From Bacteroidales bacterium (lineage in GTDB: Bacteria; Bacteroidota; Bacteroidia; Bacteroidales; Tenuifilaceae), in assembly GCA_011045955.1 (NCBI GenBank), contig DSBV01000047.1:1-46551 (forward strand): a DNA stretch of 46,551 bases, given 5' to 3'. A model generated the notes under the pieces. The model ran no database searches and was not told the DNA's origin. It was given only the letters and a program-made list of their open reading frames with translations. The position numbers and the translations under genes are program-made. Shown piece after piece: positions 25,132 to 34,418 of this stretch (position 1 is the first letter of the stretch; the number at the start of each line of letters is the position of its first letter).

Positions 25132-28100
25132 TTATATCCAACGAACCAAGCAAAAATCCATGCGGTGAGGCAGAAGTGGGTTTTTGGGAAATATTCTTAT
25201 TCCACATTCAAACGCACCGGGCTCAACAGGGATAAGCTTTAATCGGAAGGTGGCTCTTGAGCCCTCAAAACCGGCAAGTTCAAATTCATGAAGGCGCTTA
25301 ACGGTTACCTGTTGGTTCTCAATCAGGTCGGCAACTACTAGTTCAACCCCAATTTCATCGGGAGCAAGCGTTCCTAAATCGAGAACAACTTCAGCTTCGT
25401 ATTCATTGCCAAGCAAAATGGGTTCGCGGTTCATGTCGAACTGCTTAACACGAATTACTTCTATTTCGTCCCAACTGCGGGTAATACGTCGTTTCCAAGC
25501 CGAGATCTGTTTGGCTTCCTCAAAATCGTTCTCGGCAAGTTCGTTAAACCTATAGTATAGCTTGTTGTAGAATCGGTTTTGGTAATCGTTAATCATCCTG
25601 AGAGTGGTAAAGTTAGATGCTACCTGTGTCATGGATTTTTTGATAAACGAAATCCATTTTTGGGGAACATCGTCGGCAGTGCGTTCATAAAATGCAGGGA
25701 CTACCTCATTTTCAAGAATGGTATAGATGAGTTCAGCATCGAGTTCGTCTTGGAATTCCTCTTGGGGGTAAGTGGGCTCCATTGGTAGTGCCCAGCCGGC
25801 ATTCTCCCGGTAGCCTTCTACCCACCACCCGTCCAAAACGCTAAAATGGAGTACTCCGTTCATTACGGCTTTTTGGCCGCTGGTGCCGGAGGCTTCCATG
25901 GGGCGAGTTGGGGTGTTAAGCCAAACATCAACGCCCTGAACCATTCTTCGGGCCAGTTCCATATCATAGTTTTGGAGGAAAAGAATTCGGCCCAGGAATC
26001 GTGGTTGCTTGGATATCTCAATAATCTTTTTAATTAAATCCTGACCAGCTTTATCGTGAGGGTGGGCTTTGCCAGCAAATAGGATTTGAACAGGACGTTG
26101 AGGGTTGTTGACTAACTCCGCTAATCTATCCTGATCCTTAAATAGTAACCATGCCCTTTTGTAGGTTGCAAACCTGCGAGCAAAGCCAATGGTAAGTATC
26201 TTATCGCTTAGCTTTTCTTGTATCTCAATTACCTGTCGTGGGCTCTCAAACCTAACCAGGTTTGGATTATTCAGCCTCTTGTTAATTAGCTTGATTAGGC
26301 GTTTTCTTAGTTTATTCCGAATATCCCAGATTTTATTATCGGGCAAGTTATCAATGTCGTTCCAGTTAGGAAGCGAGTAGCCCAATTCGGAGTGGTCAGA
26401 GCTATCGTGCAGTGTTGCTTTCCATTCGCGAGCAGTCCAAGTAGGGAAGTGAACCCCGTTAGTCACATAGCTTATATGAAGTTCATTGGGGAAGTAGCAG
26501 GGCCACATGCCGGCAAACATTTTTCGGCTAACCTCGCCATGGAGCCAGCTAACCCCGTTAACCTCTTGCGAGAGCTTTATAGCCAGATGGCTCATTGAAA
26601 AACGCTCGGTTGTATCGCCAGGGGTCATTCGCCCTAAATCCATGAATTGCTCCCAGGTTATTTTTAACCTTTCGGGGTAATGAGCCATGTAGGTTCGGAC
26701 TAATTCTTCAGGGAATGCATCGTGGCCGGCAGGGACAGGGGTGTGGGTAGTGAAAAGGCTCGATGCCCTAACAAGCTCCAATGCTTCAGGGAATGATAGT
26801 TTTTCTTCTACAATGTAACGGCGTAAGCGTTCTAGCCCAATAAATGCTGCATGACCCTCGTTAATATGGTAGATATCGGGGGTAATTCCTAATTCATTTA
26901 AGGTTCTTATGCCCGCTATACCAAGAATCATTTCCTGCTTAAACCGGTTTTCCAAGTCGCCACCGTAAAGGTGGTGAGTAATGGTACGGTCAAGGGGCTG
27001 GTTATCCTCAAAGTCGGTGTCCAGGAGGTAAAGGTCGGTTCTTCCTACCTCAACCTTCCATACCCGGGCATATACATCTCGCCCTGGGAACGCAACTTTA
27101 ACGGTAATCCATTTCCCGTTTTCGTTACGCACAGGAGTGGCTACGCTTTGAGTGAAATTTTGCTGGTCGTAAACAGCTACTTGCTGGCCAGAGGCTGAAA
27201 GGGTTTGGGTAAAATATCCATAACGATACAAAAGACCTATCCCAACCATATCGATATTGCGATCCGAAGCCTCTTTCAGGTAATCGCCTGCTAATACACC
27301 AAGACCCCCTGAGTAAAGTTTAAGCGAGCTGTGCAATCCAAACTCCATGCTGAAGTATGCAATCCGAGGGCCATTGCGTTCGTAGCGTTTCATCATGTAT
27401 GAGGTAAACTTCAGGTAAACCGATTGAAGTTTATCGACAAATGCAGTGTCGTTTTCTAGTTCCTGGAAGCGGGGTAAACTTATTCTTTCCAGGAACTGAA
27501 TGGGGTTGTGCTCGCACTCGTTCCACAAGTCTTTATCAATTGACTCAAATATTTCTTTTGCATCGGTATTCCATGACCACCATAGGTTTCGTGAAATTTC
27601 ATCGAGGGGTTTTAGTTTTTCTGGTAAGCGTTTTTGGATTATCAACCTAACCCAGTTGGGTTGATACTGTTTGAATTTCCGCTCAACTGTAGGCAAAACC
27701 TCTTGCCGTTCAACCTCCATGTACATTTGGGTGCGGTCGCCTACAACCTTAAGGGCTTTGTCGTATGCTTGAAAGTAGTAATCAATAAAATTTTCCCAAA
27801 GGGCAACACGCGATATCTCGTCGGCATTTTGTGCTAAATTCGATTTTTTGTTGCTGTCGAGTTTTATGTTGTAGTCGATGGTTAGAGCAATTTGCTCAAC
27901 CACTTCGGGATCGTTGTCGTCGGTACGGTGAATTATTCTAATGGCATCCTTGGGGTTATTGTAATGCTTGTTAATCCAATCGCCAAAGCCCGCAAGGGTT
28001 GTGGTAATTGTAGGAACTCTAAAGGCTAAACTTTCAAGCGGGGTGTAACCCCAAGGTTCATAGTACGATGGGAAAACAGTGATATCCATACCTATGAGCA

Positions 28101-29385
28101 AATCGTAGTATGGCTTGTTGAAAATACCATCGTTTCCATTGAGGTAACAGGGTACCCAGAAAACTTTAACCTTATCGGTTGAAGCATTGTTTAACCCCAG
28201 CGCACGGATTCGTTTCAGTATTATCTCGGATTCGGGATCGTTGAGGTAGTGTGTAATATGAGTATCATCAAGTATGATGTAATTATCGGTTTCCTTTGCA
28301 TCGCGTAGGTTATGGAATACATCCTTCCTGGGTCCATGATGTCCTGCAGGAATTAACAGGAATGCAAGTACCTCCTTTTCAAGGTTATTTTCGAGATTTA
28401 GCTTTGCTAGCGCTTCCAGGAAAACATCAATACCTTTATTCTTGAACTCGTAGCGGCCGCTAATTCCAATTACTAAGCTATCCTTTGCCACATCGTGTGC
28501 GAGCATAGCCTCGGCAACTTCGTAAAACTTTATCTTGCCTTCAAGTTTTCTAAGTTTAAACTCCTCTTCGGGTTTAGGAATAAAGGAGCCATCGAAACCG
28601 TTAGGAGTAATAAGATCAACCTCGTTGCTAAGAAAATATTTGCATTCCTGAGCTGTAATTTCGCTTACGGTAGTAAAGCAGTCGGCTTCCTTGGCAGCAA
28701 TTGATTCAAGGGAGTGCTTGGCTACAACGTTAAATTCCTTGGCCATATGATCGGGATTATACTTATCGATATTGCTGTAAAGAGGAATGCCATTGCCGGC
28801 AATGCTACGTCCCAAAACGGTGGCGTGGGTGGTGAATACTGTTCCTATTTGTGGCGAATTTTGCTTTAGGTAAAGGAGTCCAGTGCCTGTCATCCACTCG
28901 TGGAATTGGGCAACCACTCTGTGGCGTAAGCTAAGGTTGAAGTTTGTGAAACTCTCAATAACCCTCCCGGCAGCGTAACCAAAAAGCGCTGGTTCAATGT
29001 AGTCCCATTGCCCGGTAATGGAATCGAGTTTAAAACGTTCCCAAAGGAGCTTGAATATCGCATCCTTTTGCGATATTAGGTCTGAAAAGTTTACCAGTAT
29101 TGCAATTGGCTTGCAGGGTATATTCCATCGCCCAACTCTCACTGAGATGCCTTCCGATAAGGCTTGACTTTTCCAGGCTTTAAAAAGGTTAGGATCTTCA
29201 ATAAACTCAAAGTTATGCTCCGTATCTTTGATGATATCGGGGCCAATGGTTATGTAGTTGTTTTTAAGTTCATCCTCCAGCAACGAAGCCTTAGTGGAAA
29301 CAACGGTATGTATTCCACCTACCTTGTTACAAACCTCCCAACTTACCTCGAATAGGTAGTCGGGCTTCAGTAATTTTCCCTTCAT
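25132..29385 (-). CDS. Fusion of GT3 glycogen synthase and GT35 alpha-glucan phosphorylase
   Basis: A 1417-residue two-enzyme polypeptide. Residues 1 to about 545 are a eukaryote/yeast-like GT3 glycogen synthase: FEVSWEVCNKVGGIHTVVSTK at 12-32, FHEWMTGTGLL, TTHATVLGR and the donor-site FPSYYEPWGYTPLES at 438-452. From about 575 there is a DUF3417 lead (EISRNLWWSWN) and then an alpha-glucan phosphorylase with AYFSMEFGL, YSGGLGVLAGD, INEGHAAF, RRFATYKRAWLL and the PLP-binding Lys1172 in EASGTSGQKAVMNG. Both active sites look intact. GT3 enzymes normally use UDP-glucose, and phosphorylases release glucose 1-phosphate, so one protein carries both glycogen synthesis and breakdown. Last gene of the glycogen operon, 11 bp after the GH57 gene. 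Confidence 0.95.
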   Translation of the reverse strand: MKGKLLKPDYLFEVSWEVCNKVGGIHTVVSTKASLLEDELKNNYITIGPDIIKDTEHNFEFIEDPNLFKAWKSQALSEGISVRVGRWNIPCKPIAILVNFSDLISQKDAIFKLLWERFKLDSITGQWDYIEPALFGYAAGRVIESFTNFNLSLRHRVVAQFHEWMTGTGLLYLKQNSPQIGTVFTTHATVLGRSIAGNGIPLYSNIDKYNPDHMAKEFNVVAKHSLESIAAKEADCFTTVSEITAQECKYFLSNEVDLITPNGFDGSFIPKPEEEFKLRKLEGKIKFYEVAEAMLAHDVAKDSLVIGISGRYEFKNKGIDVFLEALAKLNLENNLEKEVLAFLLIPAGHHGPRKDVFHNLRDAKETDNYIILDDTHITHYLNDPESEIILKRIRALGLNNASTDKVKVFWVPCYLNGNDGIFNKPYYDLLIGMDITVFPSYYEPWGYTPLESLAFRVPTITTTLAGFGDWINKHYNNPKDAIRIIHRTDDNDPEVVEQIALTIDYNIKLDSNKKSNLAQNADEISRVALWENFIDYYFQAYDKALKVVGDRTQMYMEVERQEVLPTVERKFKQYQPNWVRLIIQKRLPEKLKPLDEISRNLWWSWNTDAKEIFESIDKDLWNECEHNPIQFLERISLPRFQELENDTAFVDKLQSVYLKFTSYMMKRYERNGPRIAYFSMEFGLHSSLKLYSGGLGVLAGDYLKEASDRNIDMVGIGLLYRYGYFTQTLSASGQQVAVYDQQNFTQSVATPVRNENGKWITVKVAFPGRDVYARVWKVEVGRTDLYLLDTDFEDNQPLDRTITHHLYGGDLENRFKQEMILGIAGIRTLNELGITPDIYHINEGHAAFIGLERLRRYIVEEKLSFPEALELVRASSLFTTHTPVPAGHDAFPEELVRTYMAHYPERLKITWEQFMDLGRMTPGDTTERFSMSHLAIKLSQEVNGVSWLHGEVSRKMFAGMWPCYFPNELHISYVTNGVHFPTWTAREWKATLHDSSDHSELGYSLPNWNDIDNLPDNKIWDIRNKLRKRLIKLINKRLNNPNLVRFESPRQVIEIQEKLSDKILTIGFARRFATYKRAWLLFKDQDRLAELVNNPQRPVQILFAGKAHPHDKAGQDLIKKIIEISKQPRFLGRILFLQNYDMELARRMVQGVDVWLNTPTRPMEASGTSGQKAVMNGVLHFSVLDGWWVEGYRENAGWALPMEPTYPQEEFQDELDAELIYTILENEVVPAFYERTADDVPQKWISFIKKSMTQVASNFTTLRMINDYQNRFYNKLYYRFNELAENDFEEAKQISAWKRRITRSWDEIEVIRVKQFDMNREPILLGNEYEAEVVLDLGTLAPDEIGVELVVADLIENQQVTVKRLHEFELAGFEGSRATFRLKLIPVEPGAFECGIRIFPKNPLLPHRMDFCLVRWI

Positions 29386-29396
29386 ACTATGAACCT

Positions 29397-31013
29397 TTAT
29401 TTAGTTTTGTTTTTCCTGGTTGATTTTTGGGGTGTAGTGCTTTCCTTTTTCTCCTTAACGGCTTTGCTCTTAGTAGTTTTGGTTTTAGCAGTTGTTGGTT
29501 TAGTTTTGGCTGTTGCTGCTTTAGCTTTGGAGGCCGATGCTTTAGTTTTCTTGACCGTAGTCTTCGGAACCTTAGTTTTGCCTACCGATTTGGCTTTTGT
29601 AGTTTTTGGGGTTTCTGTTTTGGCAGTCTTTGAGGTAGCTTTTGATACCGATGTCTTGGTGGTTGATGTTTTGGCAGGCTTAGGCTTTGCTGATTTTGTG
29701 GTTTTTGGCTTAACTTCTTTAGCTTTCAGCACAGCCTGAAGCTCATTAATCTTTTCCTGATATAATTCGATGAGCTTGATGGCCTCGTCGGGATTGTCAA
29801 TCTTCTCGTTTTCAGCTGGTTCTTCAATCAACTTGCTTTTAAGCCTGATGGTGAAATCGCTAAGAACATTCATAAAGTTTATGAATGCCTCGTATGGAGT
29901 GTCGTATGGGTTAAAGTATTTATGCACGTCGCCATCGCTGAACCATTTGGTGCACATGTAGTAGAAATGGTCGCTGGTTTGCAGGTAAAGCCAGTCGCGT
30001 TTGATGTTAGGGTCGTCAATTTTTTCAACCATATCGGCTAGGCTGTAAAGTTCATTAAAAGCGCTATCCTGAAGGTCATTCCCCAGCCAAGCGGTTAAAT
30101 CGCGCTCCTCGTCGGCCCAAGAGATGGGGTGTGGAACGTGAAGTAGAGCCGCGGGTTGATGCTTCTGTGAAGCCTCCGAGGGGGTTAGAAATTCAAAGTT
30201 GGTATTGGCAAAAACCCTACCGGGTAAAGCACGCATAAAGTCGAAAATGCCAGTTTCAGCCCATTGATGCTCACCAAAAGTTTCGTAGTCCATGAAAAGG
30301 TTTACAATTTCCTCATTGGGGTTGATGTTGTTCAACCAGTGCACATATTTTTCAGTGGTAAGAGGCCACTCGCTCCAGTCGCGGTTGGAGAACCTAAAGG
30401 CAATGTCATCACTTAACCTAAAGTTCTTTAGTAGTAATCGAAGCTTTGGGGTAATAGCATTGGAGTAAACAAAGTTAGAGCTCTTCCAGCCAAGGATGTG
30501 TTTGGCTCCCTCGGTGAGCATGGTATTGAACCCCATGTCGGCAACCATGGCACCAATTTCATCGGAGTAAATAAGTTCGGTATTGCGGAAACTTTTGGGT
30601 TTATACCCAATAAGACTTTCAACCTTAGCTATTTGCGCATTTACCTGGCGGGTAAACTCTTCCCTGCTTTTCAGTGCCGAAAGGGAGTGTGAGTAGGTCT
30701 CGGCCAAAAACTCAACACTTCCAGTTTTAGCTAGTTTCTGAAATGTTTCCAGCACATCGGGGGCATACATTTCAAACTGGTCCAGTGCCGTTCCCGATAT
30801 GGAGTACGAAATTCTAAACCGTGAGCCGTATTCTTTTATCAGATCAAGCATTAACTTGTTTGTAGGGAGGTAGCACTTTTCAGCCACCTTGCGCATAATC
30901 GACCTGTTAGCAAATTCATCGAAGTAGTTGTGTTTTTTTCCGATATCAAAAAAGCGATACCTAAGCAACCGGAAAGGTTGGTGAACCTGGAAATAAAAAC
31001 AAATGGTCTTCAT
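29397..31013 (-). CDS. GH57 alpha-amylase/glucanotransferase-type enzyme with lysine-rich tail
   Basis: A 538-residue GH57 glycoside hydrolase. The barrel has the family motif HQP (11-13), the nucleophile Glu146 in FRNTELIYSDE and the acid Asp242 in MDYETFGEHQW, plus AETYSHSLSAL. There is no signal peptide, so it is cytoplasmic and presumably acts on glycogen or maltodextrin. Residues 432-538 are a low-complexity tail made almost only of Lys, Thr, Ala, Ser and Pro (for example TKPTTAKTKTTKSKA), like histone H1 or AlgP-type tails and unusual for a GH57 enzyme. The tail is in frame with no sign of frameshift. Spaced 11 bp from each neighbour in the glycogen operon. Exact specificity (amylase or 4-alpha-glucanotransferase) is uncertain. 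Confidence 0.93.
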   Translation of the reverse strand: MKTICFYFQVHQPFRLLRYRFFDIGKKHNYFDEFANRSIMRKVAEKCYLPTNKLMLDLIKEYGSRFRISYSISGTALDQFEMYAPDVLETFQKLAKTGSVEFLAETYSHSLSALKSREEFTRQVNAQIAKVESLIGYKPKSFRNTELIYSDEIGAMVADMGFNTMLTEGAKHILGWKSSNFVYSNAITPKLRLLLKNFRLSDDIAFRFSNRDWSEWPLTTEKYVHWLNNINPNEEIVNLFMDYETFGEHQWAETGIFDFMRALPGRVFANTNFEFLTPSEASQKHQPAALLHVPHPISWADEERDLTAWLGNDLQDSAFNELYSLADMVEKIDDPNIKRDWLYLQTSDHFYYMCTKWFSDGDVHKYFNPYDTPYEAFINFMNVLSDFTIRLKSKLIEEPAENEKIDNPDEAIKLIELYQEKINELQAVLKAKEVKPKTTKSAKPKPAKTSTTKTSVSKATSKTAKTETPKTTKAKSVGKTKVPKTTVKKTKASASKAKAATAKTKPTTAKTKTTKSKAVKEKKESTTPQKSTRKNKTK

Positions 31014-31024
31014 ATCAATACGTT

Positions 31025-32308
31025 TTACCTGTTAGCTAATTTGTTATAAAGTTCAATGATTTTAGTGGCTGCTCCATCCCACTTGAGGCTGTTAACCTCC
31101 TCCTGTCCATATTTTATGAAGAAATTTGGAAGGGCTTGGTAGTGTATTAGCCCGTAGATACTATCGGCCAAAGCATCGATATCCCAAAAATCGACCTTAA
31201 TGGCATACTTAAGCACCTCGGCAACGCCCGATTGCTTTGATATTATTACCGGAACGCTCGAGCGCATGGCTTCAAGCGGACTAATGCCAAAAGGTTCCGA
31301 CACTGAGGGCATAACGTAAACATCCGATAGCTGGAACATCTGATTCACCTCGTTACCCTTAAGAAATCCGGTGAAGTGGAACCGATGGGCGATACCCAGC
31401 TGCGCCACCCGCCTAATCATTCGGTTTAGCATATCGCCGCTGCCAGCCATCACAAACCTAACGTTCTGTGTGCGCTTGAGCACCTTGTTGGCCGCTTCCA
31501 CAAAGTAGTCCGGGCCTTTCTGAAAGGTTACCCTTCCGAGGAAGGTTACCACTTTTTCGTCCACTCCACGTTCAAACTCTTGATCGATGTTGCCCGTAAA
31601 GTGAACGGCATTATGGACCGTTACAACTTTTTCCTCGGGTATGCCATACCGGTTAATTACGATATTGCGGGTTAGGTTGCTTACTGCAACCACCAAATCG
31701 GCCACCTCCATTCCTCGCCGCTCAATGTCATTAACAGCCTGATTAATATTTTCGCCACTGCGATCAAATTCTGTTGCGTGAACGTGAACAACTAAGGGTT
31801 TCCCCGATACTATTTTGGCGGCTATCCCTGCGGGATAGGTTAACCAGTCGTGGGCGTGAATTACATCAAACTTTTCGCGCCATGCAATTGAGGCTGCGGT
31901 AATTGCGTAGCGCGTAACCTCAGTCATTAGGTTAGGGCCATATTTACCTGAGAACTTAAACTTTCTTTTAAATGTGTTTATGTTATTCTCAACGCTCTCG
32001 TTCTCGGCGTACTCAACAATTTTACTAAATTCCTCAGGATCAACATAGGGAACTATATTTGAACTGATCTCCAGGTATTTAATGTGCTTCCAGAACTCTT
32101 CAAGGCTTTTGGATGAGTGTGACACCTCAATATCTTCGGCGCTGACAAGACGAACCCTGCGCTGGTCCTCATCGCCATAGGCTTTAGGCACAACAAAAAT
32201 AATTTCAGTGCCCTGTTTAGCCAATGCGCGGGTAAGACCATAGCATGCGGTGCCTAAACCTCCGGTAATGTGAGGGGGAAACTCCCAACCGAACATCAGT
32301 ACTCTCAT
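31025..32308 (-). CDS. Family 4 glycosyltransferase of the glycogen operon
   Basis: A 427-residue GT-B glycosyltransferase related to starch/glycogen synthase-like GT4 enzymes. It begins MRVLMFGWEFPPHITGGLGTACYGL, the typical GGL start, so I use ATG 32308; an ATG at 32341 would add 11 residues and overlap the debranching gene. Further motifs: VIHAHDWLTYPAG, VVHVHATEFDRSG, VVTFLGRVTFQKGPDYFVEA and the donor motif MPSVSEPFGISPLEAMRSSVPVI with the Glu pair of GT4/GT5 enzymes. The start is one base past the upstream stop codon. It probably elongates or primes an alpha-glucan, but acceptor and donor are inferred from context only. Confidence 0.93.
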   Translation of the reverse strand: MRVLMFGWEFPPHITGGLGTACYGLTRALAKQGTEIIFVVPKAYGDEDQRRVRLVSAEDIEVSHSSKSLEEFWKHIKYLEISSNIVPYVDPEEFSKIVEYAENESVENNINTFKRKFKFSGKYGPNLMTEVTRYAITAASIAWREKFDVIHAHDWLTYPAGIAAKIVSGKPLVVHVHATEFDRSGENINQAVNDIERRGMEVADLVVAVSNLTRNIVINRYGIPEEKVVTVHNAVHFTGNIDQEFERGVDEKVVTFLGRVTFQKGPDYFVEAANKVLKRTQNVRFVMAGSGDMLNRMIRRVAQLGIAHRFHFTGFLKGNEVNQMFQLSDVYVMPSVSEPFGISPLEAMRSSVPVIISKQSGVAEVLKYAIKVDFWDIDALADSIYGLIHYQALPNFFIKYGQEEVNSLKWDGAATKIIELYNKLANR

Positions 32309-32309
32309 A

Positions 32310-34265
32310 TTATTTATCCTTTCCTGATTTATGTTTTTCAACCGTTTGGTATATTCTTAAAAGTTCAGCAACACTCCATGCCTGCGAGATGCAGCCATTT
32401 GGGCGCTGAGGGGGATCGCCATCGTACACCTCTGAAATGGTGCAGATGCCGTGTATGTTAATATCTTCCTGGAACGATTCAAGAATGGTTTCTGCCAGAT
32501 TAACGGCATGTTCCGGGTTAAGGCGGAAATGAGCATCAACATAGGCTCCTAAGAGCCAGGGCCATGCTGTACCCTGATGGTAGGCTGAATCACGGGTGGG
32601 TTGATCGCCCTCGTATCTGCCTTTATAATGCGGATTGTTTGGCGAGAGTGTTCGGAGTCCCTTGGGGGTGTATAATTCCTTATCAACAACCTTAAGCACA
32701 CTGGGCATTTTATCTTCGTTGAGCGGTGTGTTTGGCAGCGAAATGGCGAAAACTTGATTCGGCCTAATATCGGTATTAGGGCCTTCCTCATCAACATAAT
32801 CGGCTAGGTAGCCCTTATCGGCAAGCCAGAAAAGATGGTTGAACGATGCTTTTGCCCTTTCGGCAATAGGTAGCCATTCCTTTACAAAACGGTAATCCTT
32901 GTTCTTTGTGGCAAGGTCAATGGTAAACATTATGGCATTATACCATAAGGCATTGATTTCAACCGGGTAGCCTATTCGGGGTGTAACGGGTTTACCATAA
33001 ACCACGGCATCCATCCACGTAAGGGCGTAGCCCCGCTCTCCTGCCCAAATAAGCCCGTTTTCGTGCATCTTGATGTTAAAGGGTAAACCATCCCTGAAAC
33101 CTTTCAGGATGGTTTTCATTTTCTTGGCATAATCCTTCCAAATCTCCTTGTGGTTGTTTGTATATAAATAGTACTGTTGAATAGCCCAGAAATACCAGAG
33201 GGGTGCATCAACCGAATTGAATGCCTGCGATGTGGCATTTCCCATGTTGGGGAACAGTCCATTCTTGAGTTTTGCGCTTAGTGAGTCAAGCAGCGTTTTG
33301 CACATTTTGGGGTCATCAGTCCCCAGGGTGAGCCCAGGAAGTGAAATAAACGAATCGCGCCCCCAGCTTCCAAACCATGGGTAACCGGCAATAATATCCC
33401 AGCTTTTACCTTTATGAACAATAAACTGTCGGGCAGAATTCTCCATACAGGCTTTGTAGCTATCCTTGGCCGGGCGTTGGAGTATTTCTGCGTTAAACTT
33501 TTTACGTAAGGTAGAAGGGGTTTGCTCCCCTGTGGCAGCTGAAAAGATTACGCTTTCGCCGTTTTTTATTGGAATCTCAAAGTACCCTGGAACGAAAAGA
33601 TCTTCGTGCCCATCGTATCCACGTTTCAGCTCTTCCATATACTCAATGTTGTAGTACCAGTCGGGGGAGGCAACAAATTCATTTTTCTTGTTTAGTTGCA
33701 GGTGAAGCGTGGGAAATCCGGTGTAAAGCTTGTACTTAACACCGTTGGCGCAGGGTTGATATTTTGTGTTAGCCCACATGTTTGCCCTAGAAACATTATG
33801 CACATTGCGGAAGGCAAGAAAAGGTTTAATTCGCAGGTGTGTTGGGCTATGCGCATCAACTAAGGTGTACCGAATCATGAACTGTTCCTCGTTGTGTACA
33901 AATAGCAACTCCTTTTTGAAAATTACACCGCCAACCCGGTAGGTGAGGGTAGGCGTTGGTTCATAGCTAAAATCAATGATGTACTTGTGCCCTCGGGGCT
34001 CATATATCCCAGGATAACGATGAATACCCAAGTTAAAGGTTTGTCCGTGCTGTATAATTGTTTCGTCAACGCACGAAAGCAAAACGTGATTCTTGCCGTC
34101 AAACTCATCAATTGGTAAAATCATCAAGCCATGGTACTTGCGCGTATTGCAAAGAATAATTGTTGTGCTGAAATATCCACCTGCACGGTTTGTGCTTAAA
34201 ATTTCCCGGTTTAGCGAGTACTCCAGGTTAACCAGCTGTTCTTTGTCAAATGATAGGTACTTCAT
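32310..34265 (-). CDS. Glycogen debranching enzyme (amylo-alpha-1,6-glucosidase, GH133-type)
   Basis: A 651-residue archaeal/bacterial-type debranching enzyme that removes alpha-1,6 branch points. The N-terminal beta-sandwich domain begins LSTNRAGGYFSTTIILCNTRKYHGLMI and includes GIHRYPGIYEPRGHKYI. The (alpha/alpha)6 catalytic domain shows IIAGYPWFGSWGRDSFISLPGL, GLIWAGERGYALTWMDAVV, TPRIGYPVEINALWYNA, PNQVFAISLP and YHQGTAWPWLLGAYVDA. No signal peptide. First gene of the four-gene minus-strand run; no exact -7 box was found in the 153-bp divergent gap upstream. Residues around the catalytic acids (GRDSF, TWMDA) are present. Confidence 0.95.
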   Translation of the reverse strand: MKYLSFDKEQLVNLEYSLNREILSTNRAGGYFSTTIILCNTRKYHGLMILPIDEFDGKNHVLLSCVDETIIQHGQTFNLGIHRYPGIYEPRGHKYIIDFSYEPTPTLTYRVGGVIFKKELLFVHNEEQFMIRYTLVDAHSPTHLRIKPFLAFRNVHNVSRANMWANTKYQPCANGVKYKLYTGFPTLHLQLNKKNEFVASPDWYYNIEYMEELKRGYDGHEDLFVPGYFEIPIKNGESVIFSAATGEQTPSTLRKKFNAEILQRPAKDSYKACMENSARQFIVHKGKSWDIIAGYPWFGSWGRDSFISLPGLTLGTDDPKMCKTLLDSLSAKLKNGLFPNMGNATSQAFNSVDAPLWYFWAIQQYYLYTNNHKEIWKDYAKKMKTILKGFRDGLPFNIKMHENGLIWAGERGYALTWMDAVVYGKPVTPRIGYPVEINALWYNAIMFTIDLATKNKDYRFVKEWLPIAERAKASFNHLFWLADKGYLADYVDEEGPNTDIRPNQVFAISLPNTPLNEDKMPSVLKVVDKELYTPKGLRTLSPNNPHYKGRYEGDQPTRDSAYHQGTAWPWLLGAYVDAHFRLNPEHAVNLAETILESFQEDINIHGICTISEVYDGDPPQRPNGCISQAWSVAELLRIYQTVEKHKSGKDK

Positions 34266-34367
34266 GGCTCCAAAATTTTTTATTTAAACACTTTCTACTC
34301 TGAAAAAACTCGTTACAAGTTAGCAAAAAAAAGATGACTTAAGCCCAATTTTAGTTTAGCTTTTTGT

Positions 34368-34375
34368 TAATTTTG
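34368..34375 (+). promoter_or_regulatory. Candidate -7 promoter box of the thioredoxin-fold lipoprotein gene
   Basis: TAATTTTG matches TAnnTTTG exactly, without a clean -33 TTG. Initiation near 34382 would lie downstream of the in-frame TTG at 34380, so that codon cannot be the start. This supports the GTG at 34419. Confidence 0.45.
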
Positions 34376-34418
34376 GGAGTTGATTTTTATTAGAGTTGTC
34401 AGATATAATTCGTTTGCG

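Noticed and set aside
29389-29739. Plus-strand frame encoding a hydrophobic Leu/Val/Ala-rich 116-residue peptide
   Set aside because: It is the reverse complement of the Lys/Thr/Ala-rich tail of the GH57 enzyme; AAA/AAG codons read backwards as TTT/CTT give apparent membrane helices.
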